Source: Abyssisolibacter fermentans
Lineage (GTDB): Bacteria; Bacillota; Clostridia; Tissierellales; MCWD3
NCBI RefSeq assembly: GCF_001559865.1
Contig: NZ_LOHE01000080.1
Coordinates: forward strand, 62,001 to 126,000
Reading direction: 5' to 3'
Length of the DNA stretch: 64,000 bases
The notes beneath the pieces are model-generated. The model searched no databases and had not been told where the DNA came from. It was given only the letters and a program-made list of their open reading frames with translations. Below are positions 1-8,624 of this stretch, piece after piece (position 1 is the stretch's first letter; each line of letters begins with the position of its first letter). The position numbers were made by a program, and so were the translations under genes.

Positions 1-1
1 A

Positions 2-1174
2 TTTATATCAAGAATTATTAATGCAATGGGAGTATTTATATTTCCGCTATTAACACTTATATTAACTAAAAAAATTGGTATGAGTGAAGATACAACTGGA
101 GAGTGGATAGCTGTTTTTGGGATTATATTTATGCCAGCAGGGTTATTAGGTGGAAAACTAACAGATACAATTGGTAGAAAAAAAATCATAATTATATTTG
201 ATTCACTTGGAGCTTTGAGTTACTTATTATGTGGGTTTGTAGAGCCTTCTATGACTACAGTGTATTTAATTGCCTTAGCTTCAGTATTTATGGGTATTGC
301 ACAACCTGCACATGATGCACTTATAGCAGATGTAACAACACCTGAAAATAGAGAAGGAGCGTATTCTTTGACATATTTAGGTTTCAACATGGGTTTTGCA
401 TTAGGACCAGCAATTGGAGGTTTATTATTTGAAAATCATTTGAATTTGCTATTTATTGGAGATGCACTAACAGCTATGATTGCAACGGGTCTTATTCTAA
501 TATTTGTTAATGATACATTTGAAAAATCAAAGAATGAGAAAATTGGCAAAGAAAGAAAGTTAGAACAACATGTTGAGGGTTCAGTTATAAAAGTATTATT
601 TAGTAGGCCTATTTTAATAATTTTTTCAATGATAATGTTTGGGTATGCTTTTGTATATTCACAATGGAGTTTTTTAATGCCACTACATACAGAAGCTAAT
701 TTTACAAATGAAGGTGCAAAATTATTTGGTTATATAGCAAGCTTTAATGGAGTAATAGTTATGATTTTTACAGCAGTAGTTACAGCGATGCTTGATAAAG
801 TAAAAAATATAAGAAAAGTTGTGTATGGTGGATTATTATATGCAATTGGCTTAGGTTTACTAGGATTTTATAGTGCAAAAGCAGGCTTTTTTATAGCTGT
901 ATTTATATTTACTATAGGTGAAATAATAGTGACTATTAGCAGTACTCCTTTCATAGTAAATCATACACCAGCTTCTCATAGAGGAAGAGTTAGTGCAATA
1001 TTACCTTTTATAATAGGTTCTGGGAATGTTTTAGGTCCAGTTATTATTGGTAAGGCTCTTAATATAATAACTATTGCTACAGCATGGAGATATATTGGAT
1101 TAATTATGTTGATTTATGCTATGTTAATGTTCTTGTTAGAAAAGAATGAAAAAAGATTGACAAATGTGGATTAA
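2..1174 (+). CDS. MFS transporter, 5' end cut by window edge
   Basis: Partial gene: the reading frame is open from base 2, and the residues before the first ATG (at 26) align with the paralogue that follows (FISRIINAMGVF versus FAKLINSLGVF), so that ATG is internal and the true start lies outside the window. About 390 residues are visible. The protein is a 12-helix-type major facilitator with the loop 2-3 signature GGKLTDTIGRKK and the helix-5 motif GPAIGGLLFENH, as in drug/H+ antiporters. Substrate unknown; it presumably sits in the cytoplasmic membrane. The next gene is a clear duplicate. Confidence 0.85.
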   Translation, partial: FISRIINAMGVFIFPLLTLILTKKIGMSEDTTGEWIAVFGIIFMPAGLLGGKLTDTIGRKKIIIIFDSLGALSYLLCGFVEPSMTTVYLIALASVFMGIAQPAHDALIADVTTPENREGAYSLTYLGFNMGFALGPAIGGLLFENHLNLLFIGDALTAMIATGLILIFVNDTFEKSKNEKIGKERKLEQHVEGSVIKVLFSRPILIIFSMIMFGYAFVYSQWSFLMPLHTEANFTNEGAKLFGYIASFNGVIVMIFTAVVTAMLDKVKNIRKVVYGGLLYAIGLGLLGFYSAKAGFFIAVFIFTIGEIIVTISSTPFIVNHTPASHRGRVSAILPFIIGSGNVLGPVIIGKALNIITIATAWRYIGLIMLIYAMLMFLLEKNEKRLTNVD

Positions 1175-1250
1175 CTAACATATCAGCTACGGCATTTATT
1201 AATGCAATTTATAAATTCAGAATGGACTAATAAAAAAGTTTGACATACAT

Positions 1251-1282
1251 AAAGCATTATTTTATAATAAAAATAATGCTTT
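1251..1282 (+). terminator. Hairpin after first MFS gene
   Basis: A perfect 13-bp stem (AAAGCATTATTTT / AAAATAATGCTTT) with a 6-base loop. The tail after it is T-rich but interrupted, so this is a probable but not ideal intrinsic terminator. Confidence 0.55.
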
Positions 1283-1378
1283 ATTATTTAAGCAGAGAAT
1301 CCAAATTTTATTTGGTTAATGTAATAAATTAATACAAAAATAAATTATAACTATGGTAGATATTTAAATGTTTTTATT

Positions 1379-1409
1379 AAAAAACGCATTGATTTCTGCG
1401 TTTTTTTTT
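1379..1409 (+). terminator. Intrinsic terminator
   Basis: The stem AAAAAACGCA / TGCGTTTTTT is followed by an unbroken T run. It lies between the two MFS genes, about 200 bases after the first, so the two are probably separate transcription units. Confidence 0.75.
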
Positions 1410-1417
1410 GGTTTTAA

Positions 1418-1528
1418 GTAGCGAACCCCAATCAATATTTGGTGTAAGTCGCTCGCTTACTCATATGATTAGAATGAATATGAAGTGCAACTCCGCTTAC
1501 TCCTAGGAACGAAGTGAGTAGGACGTAC
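1418..1528. repeat. Core copy of the dispersed fold-back repeat
   Basis: Contains the recurring blocks GTGTAAGTCGCT, CAACTCCGCTTACTCC and TAGGAACGAAGTGAGTAGG, which also occur at 60714-61334 and inside the long element at 4715-5009. The last block folds on itself (CTTACTC with GAGTAGG). It fills most of the gap before the second MFS gene; the remaining bases before the ribosome binding site show nothing else. Confidence 0.7.
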
Positions 1529-1569
1529 TGATTTTTTATTGAATCAAAGTTATTGTTAAGGAGTATATA

Positions 1570-2805
1570 ATGAAAAATAAAGTTAGGCAGATTGTAAGGA
1601 CTTATGGACATTTTCCTAAAGCTATATATGTTGTTTTTTTTGCAAAATTAATAAACTCATTAGGGGTTTTTGTTTTCCCATTACTTACATTAATATTAAC
1701 AAAAAAAATTGGTTTATCAGAAGCTGAAACAGGAAAATGGATGACAGTTGCGGGATTGTTGTATTTACCCTCTAGCATGGTAGGTGGTAAGTTAGCAGAT
1801 CTTATTGGTAGAAAAAAGAGTATAGTTATATTCAATATTCTTGGCTCAATATTATATTTAATATGTGGATTCATGTCATCAAATATTTATTTAATTTACA
1901 TAATAATGATAGCTTGTGTGTTTATGAGTGTTGCAGCACCAGCCTTAAATGCTTTAATAGCAGATTTAACAGACCCTAAAGATAGAGAAGGGGCTTATTC
2001 ACTTGCATATTTAGGTTCAAATATTGGATATGCTGTAGGACCTGCTATAGCAGGAATGTTATTTGAAAATCATTTTAATCTAATATTTATTGGAGATGCA
2101 GTAACAGCTATAATAGCAACATTGTTATTATTATTTTTTGTTAAAGAAACTATTCATAAAACGAAAGACGAAGATGTGAAAAATAGAGAATTAGAAAAAA
2201 GAGTTGATGGGTCAATATTGCGTGTATTGTCTGAAAGACCAATATTAGTTTATTTTTCATTGATTTTATTTGGATATTATTTTGTATATGCTCAGTGGGG
2301 ATTTTTAGTACCGTTACATATGGAAAGCTTATATGTAGGAGAAGGAGCTAAGTTATATGGTAGGTTAACAATTGTTAATGGATTAACAGTTATTATATTT
2401 ACACCTCTGATTACTTCATTTTTTAGAAAAATTAGTCATATAAGAAAAATATTTTTTGCAGGAATACTATATACTATAGGGTTTGGGTCGTTAGGATTTA
2501 TAAATAGCAAATTTGGAATTATAATTGCGGTAGTAATTATTACCCTTGGAGAAGTAACAGTAACAACAAATTGTATGCCATTCATAGCGAATCATACACC
2601 TATTTCACATAGAGGAAGAGTTAATGCTATAATACCTTCGATTATGGGTTCAGGTTTTGTTGTAGGACCATTAATTATGGGATATGTATTAGAATTCAAA
2701 CCAATAGTAACTGCTTGGAAATATATAGGTATATTCATGATGGTATTTACTGTATTTATGCTTGTGTTGGAAAAATTGGAATTCAGAAAGGTTTCTAATA
2801 ATTAA
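1570..2805 (+). CDS. MFS transporter, complete paralogue
   Basis: A 411-residue major facilitator, predicted 12 membrane helices, highly similar over its whole length to the preceding partial gene. Shared motifs are FPLLTLILTKKIG, GGKLADLIGRKK (loop 2-3) and NHTPISHRGRVNAI. The ATG is preceded by TAAGGAGTATATA, so the start is secure. The charged loop after helix 6 (KETIHKTKDEDVKNRE) is where the two copies differ most. It is probably a drug or small-metabolite efflux protein; the substrate cannot be read from sequence. The tandem pair looks like a local duplication followed by divergence. Confidence 0.87.
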   Translation: MKNKVRQIVRTYGHFPKAIYVVFFAKLINSLGVFVFPLLTLILTKKIGLSEAETGKWMTVAGLLYLPSSMVGGKLADLIGRKKSIVIFNILGSILYLICGFMSSNIYLIYIIMIACVFMSVAAPALNALIADLTDPKDREGAYSLAYLGSNIGYAVGPAIAGMLFENHFNLIFIGDAVTAIIATLLLLFFVKETIHKTKDEDVKNRELEKRVDGSILRVLSERPILVYFSLILFGYYFVYAQWGFLVPLHMESLYVGEGAKLYGRLTIVNGLTVIIFTPLITSFFRKISHIRKIFFAGILYTIGFGSLGFINSKFGIIIAVVIITLGEVTVTTNCMPFIANHTPISHRGRVNAIIPSIMGSGFVVGPLIMGYVLEFKPIVTAWKYIGIFMMVFTVFMLVLEKLEFRKVSNN

Positions 2806-2813
2806 AATTTTCT

Positions 2814-2848
2814 ACCATGTTATTTTAATATAAAAGCATGGTTTTTTT
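2814..2848 (+). terminator. Intrinsic terminator after second MFS gene
   Basis: The arms ACCATG / CATGGT, with an AT-rich extended inner stem, are followed by TTTTTTT. It ends the transcript of the MFS gene directly upstream. The following 250 bases up to the promoter at 3097 show no gene or recognisable element. Confidence 0.7.
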
Positions 2849-3096
2849 AACCTGAAAAAACAAAAAAATCTATGTTTTAAGTGCATCACTAACACTTAGT
2901 AATTAAAATGAGTAGAGAATTTCTGATTAATAAAATAAACATAGAGTTACAATTAATGTTAATTCATGGAAAATATAAACTTTAAAGCTTTATATATAAA
3001 TTAATATCAAAGCGATATTGAAATTTATAGTAGATTCAGTTATGCCTATTCTATTAATGTATTAAATTACTAATGCATTAATAGATATATATAATA

Positions 3097-3125
3097 TTGA
3101 CATTATCGAAATTTGTAGATATAAT
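3097..3125 (+). promoter_or_regulatory. Sigma-A promoter of the nucleoside uptake operon
   Basis: A perfect -35 TTGACA (3097-3102), 17-bp spacer and perfect -10 TATAAT (3120-3125). Predicted start of transcription is near 3132, which gives a leader of about 390 bases before the lipoprotein gene. Full consensus elements suggest a strong promoter that would need repression, consistent with the operator sequence directly downstream. Confidence 0.75.
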
Positions 3126-3129
3126 TTAG

Positions 3130-3154
3130 TTAAACGTTTTAGTAAACCGTTTAA
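3130..3154. promoter_or_regulatory. Twin LacI/PurR-type operator
   Basis: Two adjacent palindromic cores, AAACGTTT (in 3130-3141) and AAACCGTTT (in 3143-3153), together also form an inverted repeat TTAAACG...CGTTTAA. The AAACGTTT core is that of PurR/RbsR/CcpA-type LacI-family operators. The site covers the predicted transcription start, as for a repressor. A LacI-family regulator is encoded at 57019, but nothing in the sequence links it to this site. The leader after it (to 3523) holds one repeat core and no recognised riboswitch. Confidence 0.5.
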
Positions 3155-3361
3155 CCTGCTTTTATATGACAAATTTTTTGTTTTGTTATGCTAGAGTTTT
3201 ATAAATTAAGATTTGTAAATTTTTTTTAAGATCATATGTAAATTATAATATTATCAAATTTGAAGAGTTTATAATTTTATATAGGTTTTAAAATGAATAC
3301 AAAGGACTTGTAGCAAAATGTTAAATTTCTAAGTTATTGAAATATTTCAAAAATAATCATA

Positions 3362-3430
3362 AGTAGAGAACAGAAATTTATGATTTCTTGTGAATCACTT
3401 ATTTCTAAGAACAAAGTGAGTAGTGTACAT
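3362..3430. repeat. Degenerate core of the dispersed fold-back repeat
   Basis: The block GAGAACAGAAATTTATGATTT, then TTGTGAATCACTTATTTCTAAG and AACAAAGTGAGTAG, matches the repeat core at 60900-60980 with several changes. It lies in the untranslated leader of the nucleoside operon. Confidence 0.6.
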
Positions 3431-3523
3431 CTAGTACGCTCATCTCCTTGAAAATTTTAGTGCTTAGAACTTATATTATTTTGAAACAGTCCATATAAAC
3501 AATATTTTTGAGGAGGTTACATA

Positions 3524-4627
3524 ATGAAAAAAACAGTTTCATTGCTTTTATGTGTGTTTTTGTTGTCTACTATGTTTTTTACTGCATGTGGAACAAAACC
3601 AGCAGAAGAAGTAAATCAAACAGATGACAAATTAAAAGTAGTATTATTGATACCTGGATCTTTAGGAGATAAATCTTTCTTTGACTCAGCAAACAGAGGT
3701 ATGGGTTTAATCAAAGAAGAATTAGATGCTGAAACTAAGGTTATTGAAATGGGAAGTGACAGAACTAAATGGGAACCTACTTTAGTTGATGTTTCAGAGC
3801 AAGATTGGGATTTGATTATCAGTGGTACATGGCAAATGACTGAATTATTAAACCAAGTTGCTGAACAGTATCCTGATAAAAGATATATAAACTTTGACAC
3901 TTCTGATGAAGAAACAGCTGACAATGTATACTCAATGTTCTACAGAACAAATGAAGTTTCATTTTTAGCTGGAGCATTAGCAGGATTAGTAACAACTTCT
4001 GATATGCCATTAGCAAATGAAGAAAAAATAATCGGATTCTTAGGTGGAATGGACAACCCTGGAATCAATGACTTTTTAGTAGGATATATCGAGGGTGCTC
4101 AATATATAGATAAAGACATTAAAGTTGCTATTTCTTATGTTGGAAATTGGAACGACCCTGGAAAAGGTAAAGAAATGACTTTAGCTCAGTATAAAGCTGG
4201 TTCAGATATAGGTTTTAGCGTTGCTGGACAAACAGGTTTAGGTCAATTAGATGCTGCTAAAGAATTGGATAAGTATGCTATAGGAGTTGACTCTGATCAA
4301 GCATTATTATTTAAAGAAACAGATCCACAGAAGGCTGAGCATATAGCATCATCAGCGTTAAAAAATATTGGTGAAGCAATTTTAAGAGCTAGCAAAAAAT
4401 ACCAAGAAGGAAGTTTAGAATTTGGTAAATACGAAGTTCTAGGATTTAAAGAAAATGGTGTTGGTTTAGCTAAGAATGAATATTTTGATAAAATTGTTCC
4501 AGAAGACATTAAAACAAAATTAGCTGAGATTGAAACTAAACTTACTAACGGAGAGATAAAAGTAAGTACTGCTTTCGGTTTAAGCACTGAAGAGATAGAT
4601 AAAATAAGAAATACTGTTAAACCTTAA
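3524..4627 (+). CDS. BMP-family nucleoside-binding lipoprotein
   Basis: A 367-residue substrate-binding protein of the BMP/Med/PnrA family. An N-terminal signal peptide (MKKTVSLLL...) ends in the lipobox FTAC with Cys22 as lipidated residue, so the mature protein is anchored outside the membrane. Family motifs visible are LIPGSLGDKSFFDSANRG, the ligand-loop segment FLGGMDNPGINDF and GVDSDQA. BMP proteins of this type bind purine or pyrimidine nucleosides. The gene has the strong site GAGGAGGT and heads an operon with a matching double ATPase and two permeases. The wide gap (459 bases) to the ATPase holds a hairpin and a repeat element, a layout expected to give more binding protein than transporter. 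Confidence 0.9.
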   Translation: MKKTVSLLLCVFLLSTMFFTACGTKPAEEVNQTDDKLKVVLLIPGSLGDKSFFDSANRGMGLIKEELDAETKVIEMGSDRTKWEPTLVDVSEQDWDLIISGTWQMTELLNQVAEQYPDKRYINFDTSDEETADNVYSMFYRTNEVSFLAGALAGLVTTSDMPLANEEKIIGFLGGMDNPGINDFLVGYIEGAQYIDKDIKVAISYVGNWNDPGKGKEMTLAQYKAGSDIGFSVAGQTGLGQLDAAKELDKYAIGVDSDQALLFKETDPQKAEHIASSALKNIGEAILRASKKYQEGSLEFGKYEVLGFKENGVGLAKNEYFDKIVPEDIKTKLAEIETKLTNGEIKVSTAFGLSTEEIDKIRNTVKP

Positions 4628-4661
4628 ATAACATAATTAGTCCAAAATTTATGGATAAAAG

Positions 4662-4692
4662 CTACTGAATCAGTGGTTAACTGGTTCAGTAG
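4662..4692 (+). terminator. Stem-loop after lipoprotein gene (3' stabiliser or attenuator)
   Basis: A 13-bp stem CTACTGAATCAGT / ACTGGTTCAGTAG with a 5-base loop and no clear T run. Such hairpins after a binding-protein gene commonly protect the upstream message or reduce read-through into the transporter genes. Confidence 0.6.
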
Positions 4693-4714
4693 TGTTGCTT
4701 AAGTAGAGAACTTA

Positions 4715-5009
4715 AACCCTGATTATTCATATAACTTTGAATAATATGCTGTAGGTTTCTGAATTATGAGCAGAGAACCTAAATTTTAATTTAGTGTGAA
4801 TCGCTTATTCAGACGTAGTCTGAGGTACATTTAAGTTAACCTTCGAAGGCATACCGAGTTGGTATGTTGAGAATTTAATGGACATCTTCTAATCAGAAGG
4901 AATACTTAATAATGAATCTCCTATTCCGTTCCTTCATAGGAGTAAGCGATTCACATAAAATCATAGATTTTAGTTCACTGCTCATAATTTTCTATGAATA
5001 ATCTGGGTT
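4715..5009. repeat. Long fold-back element, family A reference copy
   Basis: 295 bp whose two halves are inverted copies of each other in nested layers. The outer ends are AACCCTGATTATTCATA and TATGAATAATCTGGGTT (one internal mismatch). Inside, AATTATGAGCAGAGAAC and TTCACTGCTCATAATT pair, then GTGAATCGCTTATTC and GAGTAAGCGATTCAC. There is no open reading frame for a transposase. It resembles a non-autonomous MITE-like element that would fold into a long hairpin in RNA. It lies within the nucleoside operon, between the lipoprotein and ATPase genes. Confidence 0.8.
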
Positions 5010-5012
5010 AAA

Positions 5013-5062
5013 TATTAATTTGGCGTGAATTGCTTACTCCTACGAAATATGAGTAGGAGTTT
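5013..5062. repeat. Extra fragment of the repeat core
   Basis: The sequence GGCGTGAATTGCTTACTCC, then TACGAAATATGAGTAGGAG, repeats the core hairpin of family A just outside the long copy. It ends 24 bases before the ATPase start. Confidence 0.6.
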
Positions 5063-5086
5063 CATTTTAATTAGGAGTTGAAGTAA

Positions 5087-6634
5087 ATGAAACTTTTAGA
5101 AATGAAGAACATTAGAAAAATTTATGGCAATGGTGTAATAGCAAATGAATCAGTTGATTTTGACCTAGAAGAAGGAGAGATACATGCACTTGTAGGAGAA
5201 AACGGTGCTGGTAAATCAACACTAATGAAGATTTTATTTGGTATGCAAAAACCTGATAATGGAGATATTCATCTTGGTGATAAAAAACTAGTAATGAATT
5301 CTTCAAATGATGCTATTGCAAATGGTATAGGTATGGTGCATCAGCACTTCATGCTGGTTCCTTCTTTTACGGTTGCAGAAAATATAGTACTGGGTAGCGA
5401 ACCAAAAAAAGGAATGTTTGTTGATTTTGAAAAAGCTGTTAAAATAACAGAAGAATTTTCAAAAAAGTATAATTTAAGAGTTGATCCAAGAGCAAAGGTT
5501 GAAGATTTGTCAGTTGGGATGAAACAAAAGGTGGAAATATTAAAGGCTTTGTTCAGAGGAGCTAAAATACTAATACTTGATGAGCCGACTGCAGTTTTAA
5601 CACCACAAGAGACTGAAGCACTATTTGAAGAATTAATAAATTTAAAAAATAATGGACATACAATTATTTTCATATCTCATAAATTAAAAGAAGTTAAAAC
5701 CATAAGTGATAGAATTACTGTTATGAGACAAGGCAAAAATGCAGGAGTTTTTTATACAAAGGACGTAACAGAACAAGAAATATCCAGAAAAATGGTTGGA
5801 AGAGACGTTATTTTGAAATATGATAAAGAAACAAAAGAGTATACGGAATCTATTCTTAAAGTTAAAGATTTAAGTTACACCAATGAAATTGGGAAAAAAG
5901 TTTTGAAAGATATAAATTTCTCTGTAAGAAAAGGTGAAATTGTAGGTATAGCAGGAGTAGAAGGAAACGGACAAAGAGAACTTATAGAAATCATAACAGG
6001 GAACAGAAAACTTGCGAAAAATAATGTATATGTAAATAAAAAACTAATTAAAGACATGACTATAAAGCAAATAAGAAATTTAGGATTAAGTTACATACCA
6101 GAAGATAGAATGACTATTGGAGCAGCAATGGAAGGAACAATTAAAGAAAATCTTATTTCAAATCAATTTGATAAAAAATCAATTAATAAAGGTTTACTAA
6201 TAGATGACAAGAAAATTAATTCTTTAGCAGAAAAGTTAATACAAGATTTTAGAGTTAAATGTGCAGGAGCCTTTCAAAAGATTAGAATGCTATCTGGAGG
6301 TAATATGCAAAAGGTTGTTGTAGCCAGAGAATGTTCAACATCACCACAAATATTGGTTGCAGAGCAGCCAACCAGAGGTGTAGATGTAGGTGCAGCTAGA
6401 TTTATACATGAAAAGCTCTTAGAACTTAGACATGAAGATACTGCTATATTACTAGTTTCCGCTGATTTAAATGAAGTATTGGAATTAAGTGATAGCCTTA
6501 TAGTAATGTATGGTGGAGAAATAGTTGCATATTTTGATAATCCTTCTGCCTTATCGGAAGAAGAGCTTGGACTTTGCATGCTTGGGTTAAAACACCAAAG
6601 CAAAGAAGAGATAAGGAGGGCTATGCATGAATAG
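5087..6634 (+). CDS. Nucleoside ABC transporter, double ATPase subunit
   Basis: 515 residues with two fused ABC ATPase domains, as in the NupA/YufO-type nucleoside importers. Domain 1 has Walker A GENGAGKST, signature LSVGMKQKVEIL and Walker B ILILDEPTAVL. Domain 2 has the degenerate P-loop GVEGNGQRELIE, which lacks the Walker lysine, as is usual in this subfamily, and signature LSGGNMQKVVVAREC. It works on the inner membrane face with the two permeases that follow and the BMP lipoprotein. The next gene overlaps its end by 8 bases, indicating translational coupling. Sugar importers of the RbsA type have the same layout, but the BMP partner favours nucleosides. Confidence 0.92.
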   Translation: MKLLEMKNIRKIYGNGVIANESVDFDLEEGEIHALVGENGAGKSTLMKILFGMQKPDNGDIHLGDKKLVMNSSNDAIANGIGMVHQHFMLVPSFTVAENIVLGSEPKKGMFVDFEKAVKITEEFSKKYNLRVDPRAKVEDLSVGMKQKVEILKALFRGAKILILDEPTAVLTPQETEALFEELINLKNNGHTIIFISHKLKEVKTISDRITVMRQGKNAGVFYTKDVTEQEISRKMVGRDVILKYDKETKEYTESILKVKDLSYTNEIGKKVLKDINFSVRKGEIVGIAGVEGNGQRELIEIITGNRKLAKNNVYVNKKLIKDMTIKQIRNLGLSYIPEDRMTIGAAMEGTIKENLISNQFDKKSINKGLLIDDKKINSLAEKLIQDFRVKCAGAFQKIRMLSGGNMQKVVVARECSTSPQILVAEQPTRGVDVGAARFIHEKLLELRHEDTAILLVSADLNEVLELSDSLIVMYGGEIVAYFDNPSALSEEELGLCMLGLKHQSKEEIRRAMHE

Positions 6635-7676
6635 AGAAAAATTATTCGAGGTAGTTAGAACATTAGTTGCAGTAACTATAGCCTTAGCTATTGCATTTAT
6701 AATAATTTTGTTTGTAAGCAGTGAACCACTTGAAACAATTAAAAGCTTTTTATTAGGACCATTATCTTCAAAAAGACATTTTGGTAATGTTATAGAAATG
6801 GCAATACCTTTAATATTTGCGGGATTAGCTACAGCAATATTATTTCAAACAAGTATGTTTAATTTAGGTTCAGAAGGTATTTTTTATATTTCCGGAATTA
6901 TAGCAAGTGTTATAGCTATATTTGTAAAATTACCAAGCGGTATACATCCTATGGTTGCAATAATAGCCGCAGGAATAATAGGTGGAATTATTGGTGTTCT
7001 TCCAGGATATTTAAGAGCTAAATGGAATGCAAACGAATTAGTTACATCGTTGATGTTTAACAGTATATGGTTTGGAATAGGTATGTATTTTATTAATTAT
7101 TATTTAAGAGATCCATTTGCACTGGAAACAGTATCTTACAAATTTGCTAAGACAGCTAGATTACCAATCATATTAAGAGGAACAAGAATACATGTAGGTC
7201 TCTTAATAGTTTTAGTAGCAGTTGTATTTACTTATTATTTCTTGTATAAAACAAGGTGGGGTTATGCTTTAAGGATGACAGGTACAAATAGAGAATTTGC
7301 TGAATATTCAGGTATAAATTCTTTTAAAGTTATAATATATGCCCATGTTATTGCTGGTATAATAGCAGGTATAGGTGGAGGAACACAAATGCTAGGAATG
7401 TATAACAGATTTCAATGGCAGGCATTACCAGGTTATGGATTTGATGGAGCTCTTATTGCTATGCTAGCCAGAAATAATCCTATAGGAGTTGTAGGCTCTG
7501 CAATATTTATCGCTTATATAAGAATAGGTGCTGACATGATGGCAAGAATGACTGATGTTCCCTCAGAAATGGTTGCAATCATGCAAGCTGTAATCATATT
7601 CTTAATATCAGGTGAAAGATTCTTACAGGCTTGGAAGCATAGAATGATTGTTAAGGGGGCGAATAAGAATGCATGA
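6627..7676 (+). CDS. Nucleoside ABC transporter permease 1
   Basis: 349 residues, strongly hydrophobic, about eight to ten membrane helices, with the branched-chain/ribose-type permease signature region RMTGTNREFAEYSGIN followed by the glycine-rich helix AGIIAGIGGGTQMLG. The start ATG lies inside the end of the ATPase gene (8-base overlap), with GGAGGG just upstream. Paired with the second permease, it forms the membrane channel of the importer. The domain order matches YufP/NupB-type proteins. Confidence 0.9.
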   Translation: MNREKLFEVVRTLVAVTIALAIAFIIILFVSSEPLETIKSFLLGPLSSKRHFGNVIEMAIPLIFAGLATAILFQTSMFNLGSEGIFYISGIIASVIAIFVKLPSGIHPMVAIIAAGIIGGIIGVLPGYLRAKWNANELVTSLMFNSIWFGIGMYFINYYLRDPFALETVSYKFAKTARLPIILRGTRIHVGLLIVLVAVVFTYYFLYKTRWGYALRMTGTNREFAEYSGINSFKVIIYAHVIAGIIAGIGGGTQMLGMYNRFQWQALPGYGFDGALIAMLARNNPIGVVGSAIFIAYIRIGADMMARMTDVPSEMVAIMQAVIIFLISGERFLQAWKHRMIVKGANKNA

Positions 7677-8592
7677 TTTATTTAATATAATTTTTACAAC
7701 AGATTTTGCTTTTGCTGTGCTTAGAGTAACAACACCAATATTATTTGCTGCCCTTGGAGCAGTTATAGCTTCCAAAGCAGGTATTCCAAATATAGGACTT
7801 GAAGGAATTATGCTTTTTACTGCATTGATGGGTGTTTTATTTAGTGCTGCTACGCAAAGTGCTTTTATTGGTCTTGTTGCAGCTGTTTTGGTAGGCGTTA
7901 TTATAGCAGCTATTTTAGGATATTTCACACTGCATTTCAAAACAGATGTTATACTCGGAGGTATAGCTGTCAATTTATTTGCAGATGGAGGTTCGATATT
8001 TTTTCTTTATCTGTTTGCACACGACAAAGGAACATCTGCTTCTCTTGCAAGCAAGATACTACCTTCTATTGATATTCCAATAATCGAGAATATACCTGTG
8101 TTAGGTAGTATTATATCAGGGCATAATGTATTGACATACGTATCATTTTTATTAGTTATTGTTGTTTATTATATGCTCAATAAAACTCCATTAGGGTTAA
8201 GGATAAAAGCTGTAGGCGAAAATGCAGATGCAGCGGATTCGGTTGGTATAAGTGTCATAAAAACAAGATATATAGCTTTACTATTAAGTGGAGCTTTATG
8301 CGGTTTAGGTGGTGCTTATATGTCTATGGGATATATATCATGGTTTTCTAGAGGTATGACTTCAGGTAGAGGTTGGATAGCTTTAGCAGCTGAAGCAATG
8401 GGTAGAGGTACTACAATAGGTACGTTTGCTACATCATTGTTATTTGGGGCTGCAGATGCACTATCTAATTCATTACAATCATTAAGCATACCATCAGAGT
8501 TTGTTCAAATAATACCATATGTGGCTACAGTAGTAGGTTTGGTGGTATATGCAATAAGTGAGAACAGAAAGAAAAATAAAATTAAGCAGTAA
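7669..8592 (+). CDS. Nucleoside ABC transporter permease 2
   Basis: 307 residues from the ATG at 7669, chosen because AAGGGGG lies 9 bases upstream; a longer frame from a TTG at 7648 would read through that site. It overlaps the stop of permease 1 by 8 bases, the same arrangement as at the previous junction. Predicted about eight membrane helices; motifs PNIGLEGIMLF, KAVGENADAADSVGI and LSGALCGLGGAYMSMG are typical of YufQ/NupC-type permeases. It completes the importer of lipoprotein, double ATPase and two permeases. Confidence 0.9.
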   Translation: MHDLFNIIFTTDFAFAVLRVTTPILFAALGAVIASKAGIPNIGLEGIMLFTALMGVLFSAATQSAFIGLVAAVLVGVIIAAILGYFTLHFKTDVILGGIAVNLFADGGSIFFLYLFAHDKGTSASLASKILPSIDIPIIENIPVLGSIISGHNVLTYVSFLLVIVVYYMLNKTPLGLRIKAVGENADAADSVGISVIKTRYIALLLSGALCGLGGAYMSMGYISWFSRGMTSGRGWIALAAEAMGRGTTIGTFATSLLFGAADALSNSLQSLSIPSEFVQIIPYVATVVGLVVYAISENRKKNKIKQ

Positions 8593-8624
8593 ACCTAATA
8601 TTTAGTTAAAGCGAGGGATTAAAT

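Noticed and set aside
4715-5009. Insertion sequence with its own transposase
   Set aside because: No open frame of useful length in any copy; non-autonomous at best.
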